Positions 8,105 through 17,046 of a stretch of DNA of 64,000 nucleotides are shown here, one piece after another. The DNA comes from Chelatococcus asaccharovorans. GTDB taxonomy: Bacteria; Pseudomonadota; Alphaproteobacteria; Rhizobiales; Beijerinckiaceae. The stretch's first letter is position 1. Each line of letters begins with the position of its first letter. The position numbers and the translations under genes were made by a program. The stretch is from positions 932,205-996,204 of the forward strand of contig NZ_QJJK01000001.1 of the NCBI RefSeq assembly GCF_003201475.1. The letters are read 5' to 3'. The notes beneath the pieces are model-generated. The model was given only the letters and a program-made list of their open reading frames with translations. It ran no database searches and was not told the origin of the DNA.

Positions 8105-10209
8105 GTTTCCACCCCCTGCGCGGCTTGGCCGACAGCTTGGCCGGTGATGTGGCCGGCGGCCTGAGCGGCCACATGGCCGGCGTCTTGATCGGCGACCTGC
8201 GCCGCCAGCAGCGAGACAGCCGCGCGCGCCGCATGCACAGCATCCCCAATCCGGCCGATCGTCTCGACATCGCCGACAAGCGCGTGGGGGATTCCGGCGG
8301 CGGCCAGTCCCTCGCCGAGCGGCGATCCCGGTTGCCGGCCCTGGGCCACCACCACCCACGCCACCTCGATGCGGCCGGCCGTCTCGCCTGCCAGCGTCGC
8401 GACCTGCGGCCCCTCGACCCGGGTGATCGTGGTGTTGTCGACGACGGTGATGCGGGCGTTGCCCTGCAGGCGCGCCCGGAGATGCTTACGGTACATCATC
8501 TCGGCGGAACGCGCGAGTTGCTGCGCGGCCGAGCGCGTGACGAGGATCACGCCGTGGCCGCGCGCCGCCAGATACTCGGCCGTCTCGCAGCCGGTCTCGC
8601 CGCCGCCGTAGACCAGCGTCGGCAGCGGTCCGGGCGCGGGCGGCTCCGCGTCGCCGGACAGGATGTCGTAGGCGCTCAATACGCGCGTGGCGTCCCCGGC
8701 CGCGAAGGGCAGCGCCTGCGAGCACGCACCTGTCGCGACGATGGCCAGCACCGGATGCTGGGCAGCCAGCTCCCCTGCCTCGACCGGATGGTCCAGCAAG
8801 ATCTCGACGCGGCTGCCGGCCAGACGCCTCTTGAGATAGTCGAGATACCAGAACAGCTTTTCCTTGTGGGGTGGCGACGCCGACGCGATAAGGCCACCGC
8901 CGAGCTCGTTTCTCGCCTCGTACAGGCGCGTCGTGAAGCCGGCCTCGGACAGCTCCAGCGCCGCCGCCATGCCGCCCGGCCCGGCGCCGACCACGAGCGC
9001 CAGGCGCCCCGCGCCGCCGCCGACGGCCGGCATGTGATTTTCCTGGCCGGCGCGGGGGTTCTCGGCGCAGCTGATGCCAATGTGCTTCAGCACCCGATCG
9101 AAGCACCAGTTGCAATTCGTGCATGGGCGGATGGCATCGACATCGCCGGCCAGTGCCTTGCGCGTCCAGTCCGGATCGGCGAGCAGCGGCCGCCCCAGCG
9201 CCACCATGTCGATGTCGCCCTCCGCGAGACCGCGCTCGGCCACGTCCGGCCAGCGCACCGGCCCCACGCCGATGACGGGGACGCCGGCGACCGCGCGGAT
9301 CGCCCGGCAATGGGCGAATCGCCATGCCTCGACCGCCGACATCGGATCGATGGTCCGGTCGAGCGTCCCTTCGATCACGCCGCTCGAGACATGAATCGCG
9401 TCAAGGCCGGCGGCGACGAGATGCGGGACGATCGCGACCATGTCGTCGAGGGAGAGGCCGCCCGGCAGGAAATCCGAGGAGGACAACCGGTAGATGAGTG
9501 GCCGTTCCGCGCCGAGCACCGCTTTGACGGCCTTTATCACCGCAAGGGGGAAGCGCAGCCGCCGTTCGAAGTCACCGCCCCATGCGTCATTCCGCCTGTT
9601 TCTCAGCGGGGATAGGAAGGCCATGGGCAGATAGCCATGCGCGCCGTGGATCTCGATGGCCTCATAGCCCGCGGCCATGGCCCGCGTGGCCGCCCGGCCG
9701 TAGTCGGCGACCAGTTCCTCGATCTCCGCTGGTTCCAGCATGCGTGTGGTCGGCGTCACGCCGTCGCGGCGCGAGATCTCCTGGCTCGGCGCGAACGGCA
9801 GGCCGTCGAGCGTGCGGCGATCGGCGTGCTGGCCGGGTGAATGCAGTTGCAGGGCCGACAGCGAGCCGGCCTCGCGGATGGCGGAGGCGATCCTGCGATG
9901 CCCGGCGATGGCGCCGTCGTCATCAAGTACGAGTTGCCTCATTTCCGCCCGGCCGTAACGCCGATTGACGCTGGTGAATTCGACCACGATCAGCCCGGTG
10001 CCGCCGGCCGCCCGCGCCCTGTAATAGGCAACGGTGTCGTCGGTGACGCCACCCGCCTCGTCGGCGAGCACACTCGACATCGCCGCCATGACGGTGCGAT
10101 TGGGAATGGTGAGCCCGGCGAGCCGGATCGGGCTCGCCAGCCGGGGAAAGCGCGGCGCGCCTACCGGGAAGGAACAGCCGGCCGTATCGCCGTCGTCGCG
10201 CTCCCCCAT
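8101..10209 (-). CDS. 2,4-dienoyl-CoA reductase-like FMN/FAD/[4Fe-4S] oxidoreductase
   Basis: A 702-residue Old Yellow Enzyme/FadH-like protein. The first 360 residues form the FMN barrel (EIHGAHGYLPMAFLSP, VALGRPLLADPDW). Cysteines 363, 366, 369 and 381 form a cluster site with spacing CX2CX2CX11C; E. coli FadH has CX2CX3CX11C and trimethylamine dehydrogenase CX2CX2CX12C. The C half carries two dinucleotide folds, VVGAGPGGMAAAL (about 406) and YGGGETGCETAEYL. The last 35 residues are an Ala/Gln/Gly/His-rich tail made of imperfect repeats (AGHVAAQAAGHITGQAVGQ), unusual for the family. It is coupled to the enoyl-CoA hydratase downstream. Likely reduces a double bond in an unsaturated acyl-CoA or cyclic enone. 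Confidence 0.85.
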   Translation of the reverse strand: MGERDDGDTAGCSFPVGAPRFPRLASPIRLAGLTIPNRTVMAAMSSVLADEAGGVTDDTVAYYRARAAGGTGLIVVEFTSVNRRYGRAEMRQLVLDDDGAIAGHRRIASAIREAGSLSALQLHSPGQHADRRTLDGLPFAPSQEISRRDGVTPTTRMLEPAEIEELVADYGRAATRAMAAGYEAIEIHGAHGYLPMAFLSPLRNRRNDAWGGDFERRLRFPLAVIKAVKAVLGAERPLIYRLSSSDFLPGGLSLDDMVAIVPHLVAAGLDAIHVSSGVIEGTLDRTIDPMSAVEAWRFAHCRAIRAVAGVPVIGVGPVRWPDVAERGLAEGDIDMVALGRPLLADPDWTRKALAGDVDAIRPCTNCNWCFDRVLKHIGISCAENPRAGQENHMPAVGGGAGRLALVVGAGPGGMAAALELSEAGFTTRLYEARNELGGGLIASASPPHKEKLFWYLDYLKRRLAGSRVEILLDHPVEAGELAAQHPVLAIVATGACSQALPFAAGDATRVLSAYDILSGDAEPPAPGPLPTLVYGGGETGCETAEYLAARGHGVILVTRSAAQQLARSAEMMYRKHLRARLQGNARITVVDNTTITRVEGPQVATLAGETAGRIEVAWVVVAQGRQPGSPLGEGLAAAGIPHALVGDVETIGRIGDAVHAARAAVSLLAAQVADQDAGHVAAQAAGHITGQAVGQAAQGVET

Positions 10210-10594
10210 TCTAGCGGCCCGTGCCCGAGATGCCGGCGCCGAACGTCGCCGCCGAGGATGCGGGGGCGCGCCCGCCCGCCTGCCTGCCGATCGCTTCGCT
10301 CCTGCCGTGCATCATGGTCGCCGCCCTGCCCTCTGTGCCGGAAGTCCGTCGCGCCGGCACTCCCTGCATCGTGGATAGCCCCAGCCGCGGTGGGGCGAAC
10401 CCTATCGATCGATAGGTCCTCGCAGGCGCCTCAACCCCTAGGGTCTGGGCCTGTTCATGGTAATGTCGGGCAAAGCGACGACGTCGCCCGCCGGCACGAC
10501 TAAGACCGGCGGCCGGCGCCAGGGGTGGAACACAACAGACGCGGGTGACGTGTCGTCCAGCATCGGGCAGGCCCACGTGTCTCAGGGAGGACGT
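10210..10594. other. Divergent intergenic region, 385 bp
   Basis: Lies between the minus-strand flavoenzyme and the plus-strand Liv importer. It holds a perfect 16-bp palindrome (10401-10416) and a CCCTAGGG dyad at 10436-10443. The ribosome binding site CAGGGAGGA precedes the ATG at 10595. No gene is supported; overlapping open frames have no recognisable product. Confidence 0.6.
10401..10416. promoter_or_regulatory. Palindromic operator candidate, site 2 (perfect)
   Basis: CCTATC-GATC-GATAGG, fully symmetric over 16 bp. It sits 178 bp before the Liv permease start and 191 bp from the flavoenzyme start, so it could control either or both directions. Confidence 0.7.
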
Positions 10595-12523
10595 ATGCTG
10601 GATCAAGTGTTGTTTGCCTTGGCCAACGGCCTAGCGACGGGGATGGCGGTCTTCCTGGTGGCCGCTGGCGTCACCTTGATTTTCGGCCTGCTGCGCATTC
10701 TGAATTTCGCGCAGGGAAGCTTCTTCATGCTCGGCGCCTATGTGGCCTTCAGCATCATGGGGCCCTCCGCGAGTTCCATCTGGGTGTTTCTGCTGGCCGC
10801 CTTGGTGTCCGGTGTGGTCGTTGCCGTGCTCGGACTGGTGACGGACATGGTGGTGTTCCGCCGCCTGCGCAACTACGACGAGGCCTATACGCTGATCGCC
10901 ACTTTCGCGCTGATGATGCTGCTCGATGGCCTTATCAAGCTGATCTGGGGGCTCAACTACCACTCGATCAGCCCGCCACCTTCGCTCGGCGGGGTGCTGA
11001 TGTTCGGGCCGGTGATCGTGCCGATTTTCTCGCTGTTCATCATCGGGCTCGGCATCCTCGTCTTCATCATCCTCGAATTCGCCATCCACCGTCTGTGGAT
11101 CGGCAAGATCGTGCAGGCGCTGGCCCATGACCAGTGGATGTCCGGCTTCGTCGGCATCAACGTTCCCCTCATGCTCACGCTCACGGTCGTCGCCGCCTTC
11201 TTCCTCGCAGGGGCGGCGGGCGGACTGCTCCTGCCCAACCAGAGCCTGTCGCCGACCCTGTCGCACGCCTTCCTGCTGCAGGCCTTCATCGCGGTCATCA
11301 TTGGCGGGCTCGGCAATATCCGCGGCGCTTTCATGGCCGCGCTCGTGCTCGGTCTGGTGGAGAGCCTCAACGCGGTCGTCCTGCCCGACCAGCCGGGCGT
11401 CGCCATGTATGTGGTGATGGTCGCCTTCATGCTGTGGCGCCCCGCCGGTCTGCTCTCGGCCGGCACCGTCGACCACGCCACGTCGCAGCATGCCGCCGCC
11501 AGCGTCCCGATCGACTGGGCCCGCTACCGCACGATGCTGACGGTGGCCGGCATCGCCGGCGCGATCGGCGTCGCGGCGATGCCGCTGTGGGCCAATCCCG
11601 GCACCGTGTTCCTCGCCGGGGTGGCGCTGATCGCGGCGCTGTTCGCCTTGTCGTGGAATCTCCTGTTCGGCACGACCGGCCTTGCCACCTTCGGCCATGC
11701 GGCGTTCTTCGCCATCGGCTGCTACGCCTCCGGCCTGATGCTCAAGGCGACCGGCGGCCAGTGGTTCCTGGTGGTGCTGATCGCCGCCGCGCTGATCGGC
11801 GCGGTGGTCGCGGCGATCGTCGGCTCGGTCGCCATCCGCCGGACGACGGGGATTGCGCTCGCCATTCTGACGCTGGCGCTGAGCGAGATCATGCGCCTGC
11901 TCATCAGTTCGTCGGCGAGCCTCGGGCGCGACGACGGCGTCTCCGGCATTCCGCGCCCCGATCTCGACCTCGGCTTCACGACGCTCAGCCTGCAGAGCAC
12001 GCAGAACTACTTCTGGTTCCTGTTCGTGGTCTGCGGCGCCATGGCGCTTGGCCTGTGGTGGCTGAGCGCCGGGCCGCTCGGGCGCGTACTGCGCGCCGTC
12101 AAGCAGGACGCGGAGCGCACCAGCTTCCTCGGCATCAACATCGGCCGCTACCGGCTGGTCGCCTTCATCATCTCCGGATCGGTCGCGACACTGGCCGGCG
12201 CCCTGCAGGCGCCGTGGGTGCAGATCGTCACCCCCGAAGCCGCCAACTACCTGGTGTCGATGCAGCCGATGCTGAGCACGCTTCTCGGCGGGGCCGCCTT
12301 CTTCTGGGGCCCGGTGGTCGGCACGGTGCTGTTCTTCATCCTGGCCGAGGCGACGCGCGCGCTGGCCGGCCTGTCGGAGGTGGTGACCGGCGGCGTGCTG
12401 CTCCTCCTCGTCATGCTCGCGCCGGACGGGGTGCTCGGCATCATCGGCCGTCTCCGCCTGCGCAAGCGGGCGGCGAGCCAGGGACCAAAGCTCGAATTCG
12501 TGGCCAAGGAGGCGCGGCCATGA
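10595..12523 (+). CDS. Fused branched-chain-type ABC permease (LivH-LivM)
   Basis: A 642-residue membrane protein joining two permeases that are normally separate. Residues 1 to about 290 are LivH-like (ANGLATGMAVFLVAAGVTLI, FGLLRILNFAQG, IIGGLGNIRGA) and from about 310 LivM-like (LFALSWNLLFGTTGLATFGH, ISGSVATLAGALQAPWVQIV). Many hydrophobic helices are evident, consistent with the inner membrane. The ATG at 10595 follows CAGGGAGGA; an earlier in-frame start at 10457 adds a hydrophilic tail without similarity. The stop overlaps the next gene (ATGA). In this family such importers carry amino acids, amides or aromatic and alicyclic acids. No binding protein gene is adjacent; candidates lie at 49752 and 56830. 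Confidence 0.9.
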   Translation: MLDQVLFALANGLATGMAVFLVAAGVTLIFGLLRILNFAQGSFFMLGAYVAFSIMGPSASSIWVFLLAALVSGVVVAVLGLVTDMVVFRRLRNYDEAYTLIATFALMMLLDGLIKLIWGLNYHSISPPPSLGGVLMFGPVIVPIFSLFIIGLGILVFIILEFAIHRLWIGKIVQALAHDQWMSGFVGINVPLMLTLTVVAAFFLAGAAGGLLLPNQSLSPTLSHAFLLQAFIAVIIGGLGNIRGAFMAALVLGLVESLNAVVLPDQPGVAMYVVMVAFMLWRPAGLLSAGTVDHATSQHAAASVPIDWARYRTMLTVAGIAGAIGVAAMPLWANPGTVFLAGVALIAALFALSWNLLFGTTGLATFGHAAFFAIGCYASGLMLKATGGQWFLVVLIAAALIGAVVAAIVGSVAIRRTTGIALAILTLALSEIMRLLISSSASLGRDDGVSGIPRPDLDLGFTTLSLQSTQNYFWFLFVVCGAMALGLWWLSAGPLGRVLRAVKQDAERTSFLGINIGRYRLVAFIISGSVATLAGALQAPWVQIVTPEAANYLVSMQPMLSTLLGGAAFFWGPVVGTVLFFILAEATRALAGLSEVVTGGVLLLLVMLAPDGVLGIIGRLRLRKRAASQGPKLEFVAKEARP

Positions 12524-13290
12524 CCCCGGTGCTGAACGTCGAGAACCTCTACAAGAGCTACGGCGCCATTCCCGTGCTGAAGGACGTGAACCTGGCAGTC
12601 GCCGACCGCGAGACCCTGGCGATCATCGGCCCGAACGGTGCCGGCAAGACCACCCTGTTCCGGACGCTGACCGGCGAGGTGCTGCCCGAGAAGGGGCGCA
12701 TCGAGGCGTTTGGCGAGGATATCACCCGCATGCCGGCGGCGCGTCGCGTCGCCCGCGGCTTTGGCCGCACCTTCCAGGTGGCGCGCATCTTTCCGGATAC
12801 GACGTTGCTCGGCAATCTCGTGCTGGCCGTCGAGGCGCGCAAGCGCAACGCCGGCGAGCGCCTCGGCGGGCTGTTCCACTATAAGCCCTCAGCCGACACC
12901 CTCGCCAACGCCGAGCAATGGCTGGCGGCCGTCGGCCTGGGCGCGCGCCGGGACATGGAGGCGCGCTTCCTATCGCACGGCGACAAGAAGCGGCTCGAGA
13001 TGGCGCTGGCACTGGCGCTCGGCCCGAAGGTGCTGATGATGGACGAGCCCACCGCCGGCATGTCGCCCTCCGACCGGGTCGAGATGGTGGCGCTGGTCAA
13101 GCAGATCCGCGACAGGTTCGGCGTGACGGTGCTGCTGACGGAACATGACATGGACGTGGTGTTCGGGCTGTCGAACCGGATCATGGTGCTCAACTACGGC
13201 CAGGTGATCGCCATCGGCACCGGCGAGGAGATCCGCGCCAACCAGGCGGTGCGCGACGTCTATCTGGGCCATGAGGTGCAGCATGCTTGA
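12520..13290 (+). CDS. livG: Liv-type ABC importer ATPase, LivG-like
   Basis: A 256-residue ATPase that drives the fused permease. Walker A GPNGAGKTT is near residue 38, Walker B is VLMMDEPTAG, and the H-loop is LLTEHDMD. The signature motif is unusual: the expected LSxG(E/Q) is replaced by LSHGDKKRLEMALAL, as found in LivG proteins. The C-terminal GEEIRANQAVRDVYLG is LivG-typical. Start overlaps the permease stop by 4 bp; its own end overlaps livF by 8 bp. Confidence 0.92.
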   Translation: MTPVLNVENLYKSYGAIPVLKDVNLAVADRETLAIIGPNGAGKTTLFRTLTGEVLPEKGRIEAFGEDITRMPAARRVARGFGRTFQVARIFPDTTLLGNLVLAVEARKRNAGERLGGLFHYKPSADTLANAEQWLAAVGLGARRDMEARFLSHGDKKRLEMALALALGPKVLMMDEPTAGMSPSDRVEMVALVKQIRDRFGVTVLLTEHDMDVVFGLSNRIMVLNYGQVIAIGTGEEIRANQAVRDVYLGHEVQHA

Positions 13291-13987
13291 GGTCAAACAA
13301 CTTCGCGCCCTCTATGGGGACAGCCTGGTACTGCACGGCATCGATCTGAAGATCGCGCCGAGCGAGCGGGTCGCGGTGATCGGCCGCAACGGCGCCGGCA
13401 AGTCGACGCTGCTGAAGAGCATCATGGGCGGCGGCCCCGCCGCCCATGGCGTGCTGCAGTGGAACGGCGCGGATCTCCACCGGCTGAAAGGGTTCGAGCG
13501 CACGCGCCTCGGCCTGTCGCTGGTGCCCGAGGACCGGCGCATCTTTCCGCATCTCACCGTGGTCGAGAATCTGGAGATCGCCCGCCACGCCACGGCGAAG
13601 GGCAAGACGCCCGCCTCGCCGGAGGCGATGATTCGTTTCTTTCCCATGCTGGAGACCCTGAAGGCCCGGTTCGGCAATCAGCTCAGCGGCGGCCAGCAGC
13701 AACTGCTGGCCGTGGCGCGCGGCCTGCTGCCCATGCCGAAGCTGCTGCTGCTCGACGAGCCGACCGAAGGCCTGGCACCGATCATCGTCGAGCAGATGGC
13801 CAAGTCGATCAACGCCATCTGCGACGAGCACCGAGTGGCGCTGCTGCTCAGCGAGCAGAACCTGTGGTTTGCGCGCCAATGCACCCACGCCCTGCACGTC
13901 CTGGACACCGGCCGCATCGTGTTCAGCGGCACATGGGACGAATTCGACGCCTACCCGGAGGTGCGCAACCGGCATCTCGCCGTGTGA
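13283..13987 (+). CDS. livF: Liv-type ABC importer ATPase, LivF-like
   Basis: A 234-residue second ATPase of the importer, with Walker A GRNGAGKST, signature LSGGQQQLLAVARGL, Walker B LLLLDEPTEGLAP and the LivF-type RRIFPHLTVVENL segment. The ATG at 13283 overlaps livG by 8 bp; a slightly earlier start at 13271 is possible but would overlap more. It is the last gene of the importer operon and is followed by a strong hairpin terminator. Confidence 0.92.
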   Translation: MLEVKQLRALYGDSLVLHGIDLKIAPSERVAVIGRNGAGKSTLLKSIMGGGPAAHGVLQWNGADLHRLKGFERTRLGLSLVPEDRRIFPHLTVVENLEIARHATAKGKTPASPEAMIRFFPMLETLKARFGNQLSGGQQQLLAVARGLLPMPKLLLLDEPTEGLAPIIVEQMAKSINAICDEHRVALLLSEQNLWFARQCTHALHVLDTGRIVFSGTWDEFDAYPEVRNRHLAV

Positions 13988-14044
13988 GGTCCCATCCACC
14001 GTCCGGGTGCGCCTTCCGGCGTCTCCTGGCAGCGCGTGACACAC

Positions 14045-14080
14045 CGGCCCGGGCGGAAACGCCCGGGCCGACTGCATTTT
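14045..14080 (+). terminator. Intrinsic-type terminator after the Liv operon
   Basis: A perfect 11-bp GC stem (CGGCCCGGGCG / CGCCCGGGCCG) closed by a GAAA tetraloop, then ACTGCATTTT with a short T run. Two further small hairpins follow at 14083-14097 and 14104-14119, before the promoter of the LuxR-type gene. Confidence 0.7.
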
Positions 14081-14146
14081 GGGGTGCAGGTTGCACCCAT
14101 GCCGCCTGCAGGGGCAGGCAAAGTTCCATCGGGAGGCGTGTTCTCC

Positions 14147-14176
14147 TTGCGCAACCAACCGGACGAATGGTAGATT
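14147..14176 (+). promoter_or_regulatory. Putative promoter of LAL regulator 1
   Basis: A -35-like TTGCGC (14147-14152) and -10-like TAGATT (14171-14176) are separated by 18 bp. The 18-bp stretch 14157-14174 matches 34789-34806 before the second LAL gene at 17 of 18 positions, pattern AACCNGACGAATGGTAGA, so the element is conserved between paralogues whose other upstream DNA differs. Confidence 0.5.
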
Positions 14177-14239
14177 AGCGGTAATGACAACTGGCGGCCA
14201 AAGCCGCCGGACAACAAAATTCATATATGGGGAAACGCC

Positions 14240-16942
14240 ATGGAACCGATTCGGACCAAGCTCGTTCCGCCGATCGAGACTGCCGGGCTGCTCGATCGCC
14301 CCCGGCTCCGCCAGTTCCTCGTCAGCGCATCCGCCCGCCGCATCACCCTGGTCAAGGCTCCCGCCGGCTATGGCAAGACCACGCTGCTCGCTCAATGGCA
14401 CGAGGCCTTGTCGCGGCAGGGCGCGCGGGTAGCCTGGCTGACCCTCGACCGCCAGGAGCGCTCCGGCAAGGCCCTCGCCGCCTCCCTCGCCGCCATGCTG
14501 GCTGCCAACGGGATGGCCGACGGGCTGGACTCGATCTTTCGCAACGAGACCTATTTCAATGCCGAGGGCCTGCTCGCGGCGGTGATCGACCGGCTTGCCG
14601 CCCTGGCGGCGCCCGTCTTCATCGTTCTCGACGACACCCATGTCCTTGCCGACGACGCGGCCGACATGCTCGGCCTGCTCCTCCGGCGCGCGCCGGCGAA
14701 CACGCGCTTCGTCATCGCCACACGCGAGACGGCGGCGCTCGAACTCGGCGTTCTGAGAGCCTATGGCCAGCTCTGCGAAATCGGCATGCAGGCCCTGCAG
14801 TTCACCCGCGACGAGACCTGCGCGCTGCTTGCCGGTGCCGGCCATGGCGATCTTTCGCCAGAGGACATCGACACGCTGATGGAGCGCACCGAAGGCTGGG
14901 TGACCGGCCTGAAACTCGCCTCGCTGGCGCTGGACGGTTGCGCCGACCGGTCGGCGCAACTGGCCGCTTTCTCCGGCCGGCGGCGGGCGGTGGCGGATTT
15001 CTTCGCCGAAGACGTCTTCGCCATCCAGAACGAGGACATCCGCGCCTTCCTGCTCGCCACCGCCCATCTCGACCGCCTGTCGCCGCCGCTGTGCGACGCC
15101 GTCGCCGGCCGCAGCGATTCCGCAGCCATGCTGCGGCGCCTGGAGGAGATCGGCCTGTTCATCGCCGCCCTCGACGACGAGGGCAACTGGTACCGCTATC
15201 ACAGCCTGTTCTCGGACTTCCTGCGGCGCAAGCTCGCCGACGTCGATCCCGGCGCAGAGCCGTGCCTCCAGCGCGCCGCGGCCGAATGGCTGTCGTGCAA
15301 CGGCCATTGGGCAGAGGCGCTCGAACATGCGCTGCGCGCACGCGACTTCGAGCGGCTGGGGCGTTATCTCGAAGCCATTGCCGAGGAATTCACCTATACG
15401 GGCCGCCTCGGCGTAGTCGCGCGCTACGCCGGCCACCTGCCGGTGGCGATCTTCGCGCAATGTCCATGGACGATGGTCTCGGTCGCCTGGCTGAAGATCC
15501 GCGCCATGCGCCATGCCGAATCGCGGCGCCTGCTCGATCAGGCACGGCTGTGCCTCGACCAGCGGCTGGCGACGGGCGACGACGGCAGCAGCGAGGCCCT
15601 GCGCCACGCCATCGAGCATCGCGAGATGATGCTGGCCGCCGCCCATGACGATGCGGCCCAGGTGGAGCAGCGCTGCCACCGGCTCATGCGCTACTTCGAC
15701 GGGCGCCGGCCCTATTTGGCCTGCACCATATACGGCCAGTTGCTGATCGCCCGGCGCGAGCAGTTCCGTTTCGACGGGCTCGACAAGATCCATGCCGACG
15801 GCAAGGCGACGGCCGAGCAGTCGGGCTACAGCTTCGCCCTGATTTCGCTGCAGGCTGCCGCCGGCGCCACCCTGTTCGCTAACGGCCGCACCGAGGCCGC
15901 CACGGCCGCGCTCGAGAACGGCTTCGCCGAAAGCCTGCAGTGGACCGGCCGCAATTCCGGCCTCTCCGCCCTGGTCGCGCTGCCGCTGGCCGAAGTCGCC
16001 TACGAGACCAACGCAGTCGAGCGCGCGGCCGAACTCATCGACAGCTACCTGCCGGTGGCGCGCGAAATGTCGTTTCCCGACCAGCTGGTGTCGGGCCATA
16101 TCGTGGCGTCGCGCCTCCTGGCCGCCAAGGGCGACCTGGCGGGTGCCCGCCGCGCCCTCGACGAGGCCTCGGCCATCGCCCTCGAATGCGATCTCGAGCG
16201 TTTGCGCCTCGCCGTCATCCACGAGCAGATCCGTCTGCTGCTGCGCAACGGCATGCCCGAGGCGGCCAGCCGCCTTCTCGAATGGGCGGGACTGCCGGTC
16301 GAGCTCGAGAGCTGCCTGCCGCGGTCCGGCGCCACCACCCGCGAGGAGACCCACGCCGAGATCTGGGTGCGCATGGCGCTGAGCTACGACGATATCCCCG
16401 AGGCGCTGGCGATCATCAAGCAGTGGCGTTCGTTCTGCGCCCAGCGCGGCGCTGTCAGGCTGCACGTGCGCTGGAGCATCCTGATGGCCCAGGCGCTCCT
16501 ACTCGGCGGCGAAGTGCGGGCGGCGCAGCGGCAGATGCGCGAGGCGATCGCCACGGCGGCGCCCGCCGGGCTGGTGCGCTGCTTCGTCGACGAAGGCACG
16601 GTGGTACGTTCGATCCTGTCGGAAGCCTATGCGGACAGCATCGCCTCCGACCATCCGACCGACCTGTTCGCGCAGCGCGTGCTCGCGGCCTTCGAGGGCA
16701 AGCGCCCGATGCTCGGGGCGCTCGCCGCCCCGGACGAGGGCCTCTACGGCCGGCTGAGCGGCAAGGAGCTTGAAATTCTCACGCTGGTCGGCTGCGGCAT
16801 GCGCAACCGCGAGATCGGCAACCGCCTCGGCCTCTCCGAGGGCTCGGTCAAGTGGTACATGCAGCAGGTCTACGACAAGGTCGGCATCCGCCGCCGCTCC
16901 CAGGCGGTCGAACGGGCCAGGCAATTCGGCCTGATCGCCTGA
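14240..16942 (+). CDS. LAL-type LuxR family ATP-dependent regulator 1 (MalT/AlkS-like)
   Basis: A 900-residue regulator of the large ATP-binding LuxR family, which includes MalT, AcoK and the alkane regulator AlkS. Seen: N-terminal KLVPP, Walker A PAGYGKTT (residues 41-48), Walker B FIVLDD (127-132), winged and TPR-like helical repeats through the middle, and a C-terminal LuxR HTH (about 832-900: LSGKELEILTLVGCGMRNRE ... SEGSVKWYMQQVYDKV). In this family an inducer and ATP allow multimerisation and transcription activation. The 69 C-terminal residues are identical to those of regulator 2 at 34879, while the rest is diverged. It stands alone between the Liv operon terminator and an acyl-CoA dehydrogenase preceded by a palindromic operator. 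I infer it activates that regulon. Confidence 0.92.
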   Translation: MEPIRTKLVPPIETAGLLDRPRLRQFLVSASARRITLVKAPAGYGKTTLLAQWHEALSRQGARVAWLTLDRQERSGKALAASLAAMLAANGMADGLDSIFRNETYFNAEGLLAAVIDRLAALAAPVFIVLDDTHVLADDAADMLGLLLRRAPANTRFVIATRETAALELGVLRAYGQLCEIGMQALQFTRDETCALLAGAGHGDLSPEDIDTLMERTEGWVTGLKLASLALDGCADRSAQLAAFSGRRRAVADFFAEDVFAIQNEDIRAFLLATAHLDRLSPPLCDAVAGRSDSAAMLRRLEEIGLFIAALDDEGNWYRYHSLFSDFLRRKLADVDPGAEPCLQRAAAEWLSCNGHWAEALEHALRARDFERLGRYLEAIAEEFTYTGRLGVVARYAGHLPVAIFAQCPWTMVSVAWLKIRAMRHAESRRLLDQARLCLDQRLATGDDGSSEALRHAIEHREMMLAAAHDDAAQVEQRCHRLMRYFDGRRPYLACTIYGQLLIARREQFRFDGLDKIHADGKATAEQSGYSFALISLQAAAGATLFANGRTEAATAALENGFAESLQWTGRNSGLSALVALPLAEVAYETNAVERAAELIDSYLPVAREMSFPDQLVSGHIVASRLLAAKGDLAGARRALDEASAIALECDLERLRLAVIHEQIRLLLRNGMPEAASRLLEWAGLPVELESCLPRSGATTREETHAEIWVRMALSYDDIPEALAIIKQWRSFCAQRGAVRLHVRWSILMAQALLLGGEVRAAQRQMREAIATAAPAGLVRCFVDEGTVVRSILSEAYADSIASDHPTDLFAQRVLAAFEGKRPMLGALAAPDEGLYGRLSGKELEILTLVGCGMRNREIGNRLGLSEGSVKWYMQQVYDKVGIRRRSQAVERARQFGLIA

Positions 16943-16977
16943 AGGCTGTGCGATTTGTGGCGGGGCCCCGCGCCCCG

Positions 16978-16993
16978 ACTATCGTGCGATAGG
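16978..16993 (+). promoter_or_regulatory. Palindromic operator candidate, site 3
   Basis: ACTATC-GTGC-GATAGG followed by TG, one mismatch from the consensus. It lies 53 bp before the acyl-CoA dehydrogenase start at 17047 and 35 bp after LAL regulator 1. Confidence 0.65.
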
Positions 16994-17046
16994 TGAGGCG
17001 TCCCGGGCTCCGCCAGACAACAGCACGTAACGAAAGGAGCCCCGTC

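Noticed and set aside
10436..10443. CCCTAGGG as a restriction-like or operator dyad
   Set aside because: A single 8-bp palindrome is expected by chance in such DNA; no other copies were noticed.
11134..12519. N-terminal extension of the LivG frame
   Set aside because: It is an alternative frame of the permease with Arg-rich sequence; the ATPase begins at 12520.
13190..16465. A 1091-codon open frame opposite LAL regulator 1
   Set aside because: It lies antisense to a well-supported gene, has low-complexity Arg/Gly/Ala-rich composition and no recognisable domain; high GC3 leaves such shadows. The same applies to the 1041-codon frame opposite regulator 2 (34684-37809).
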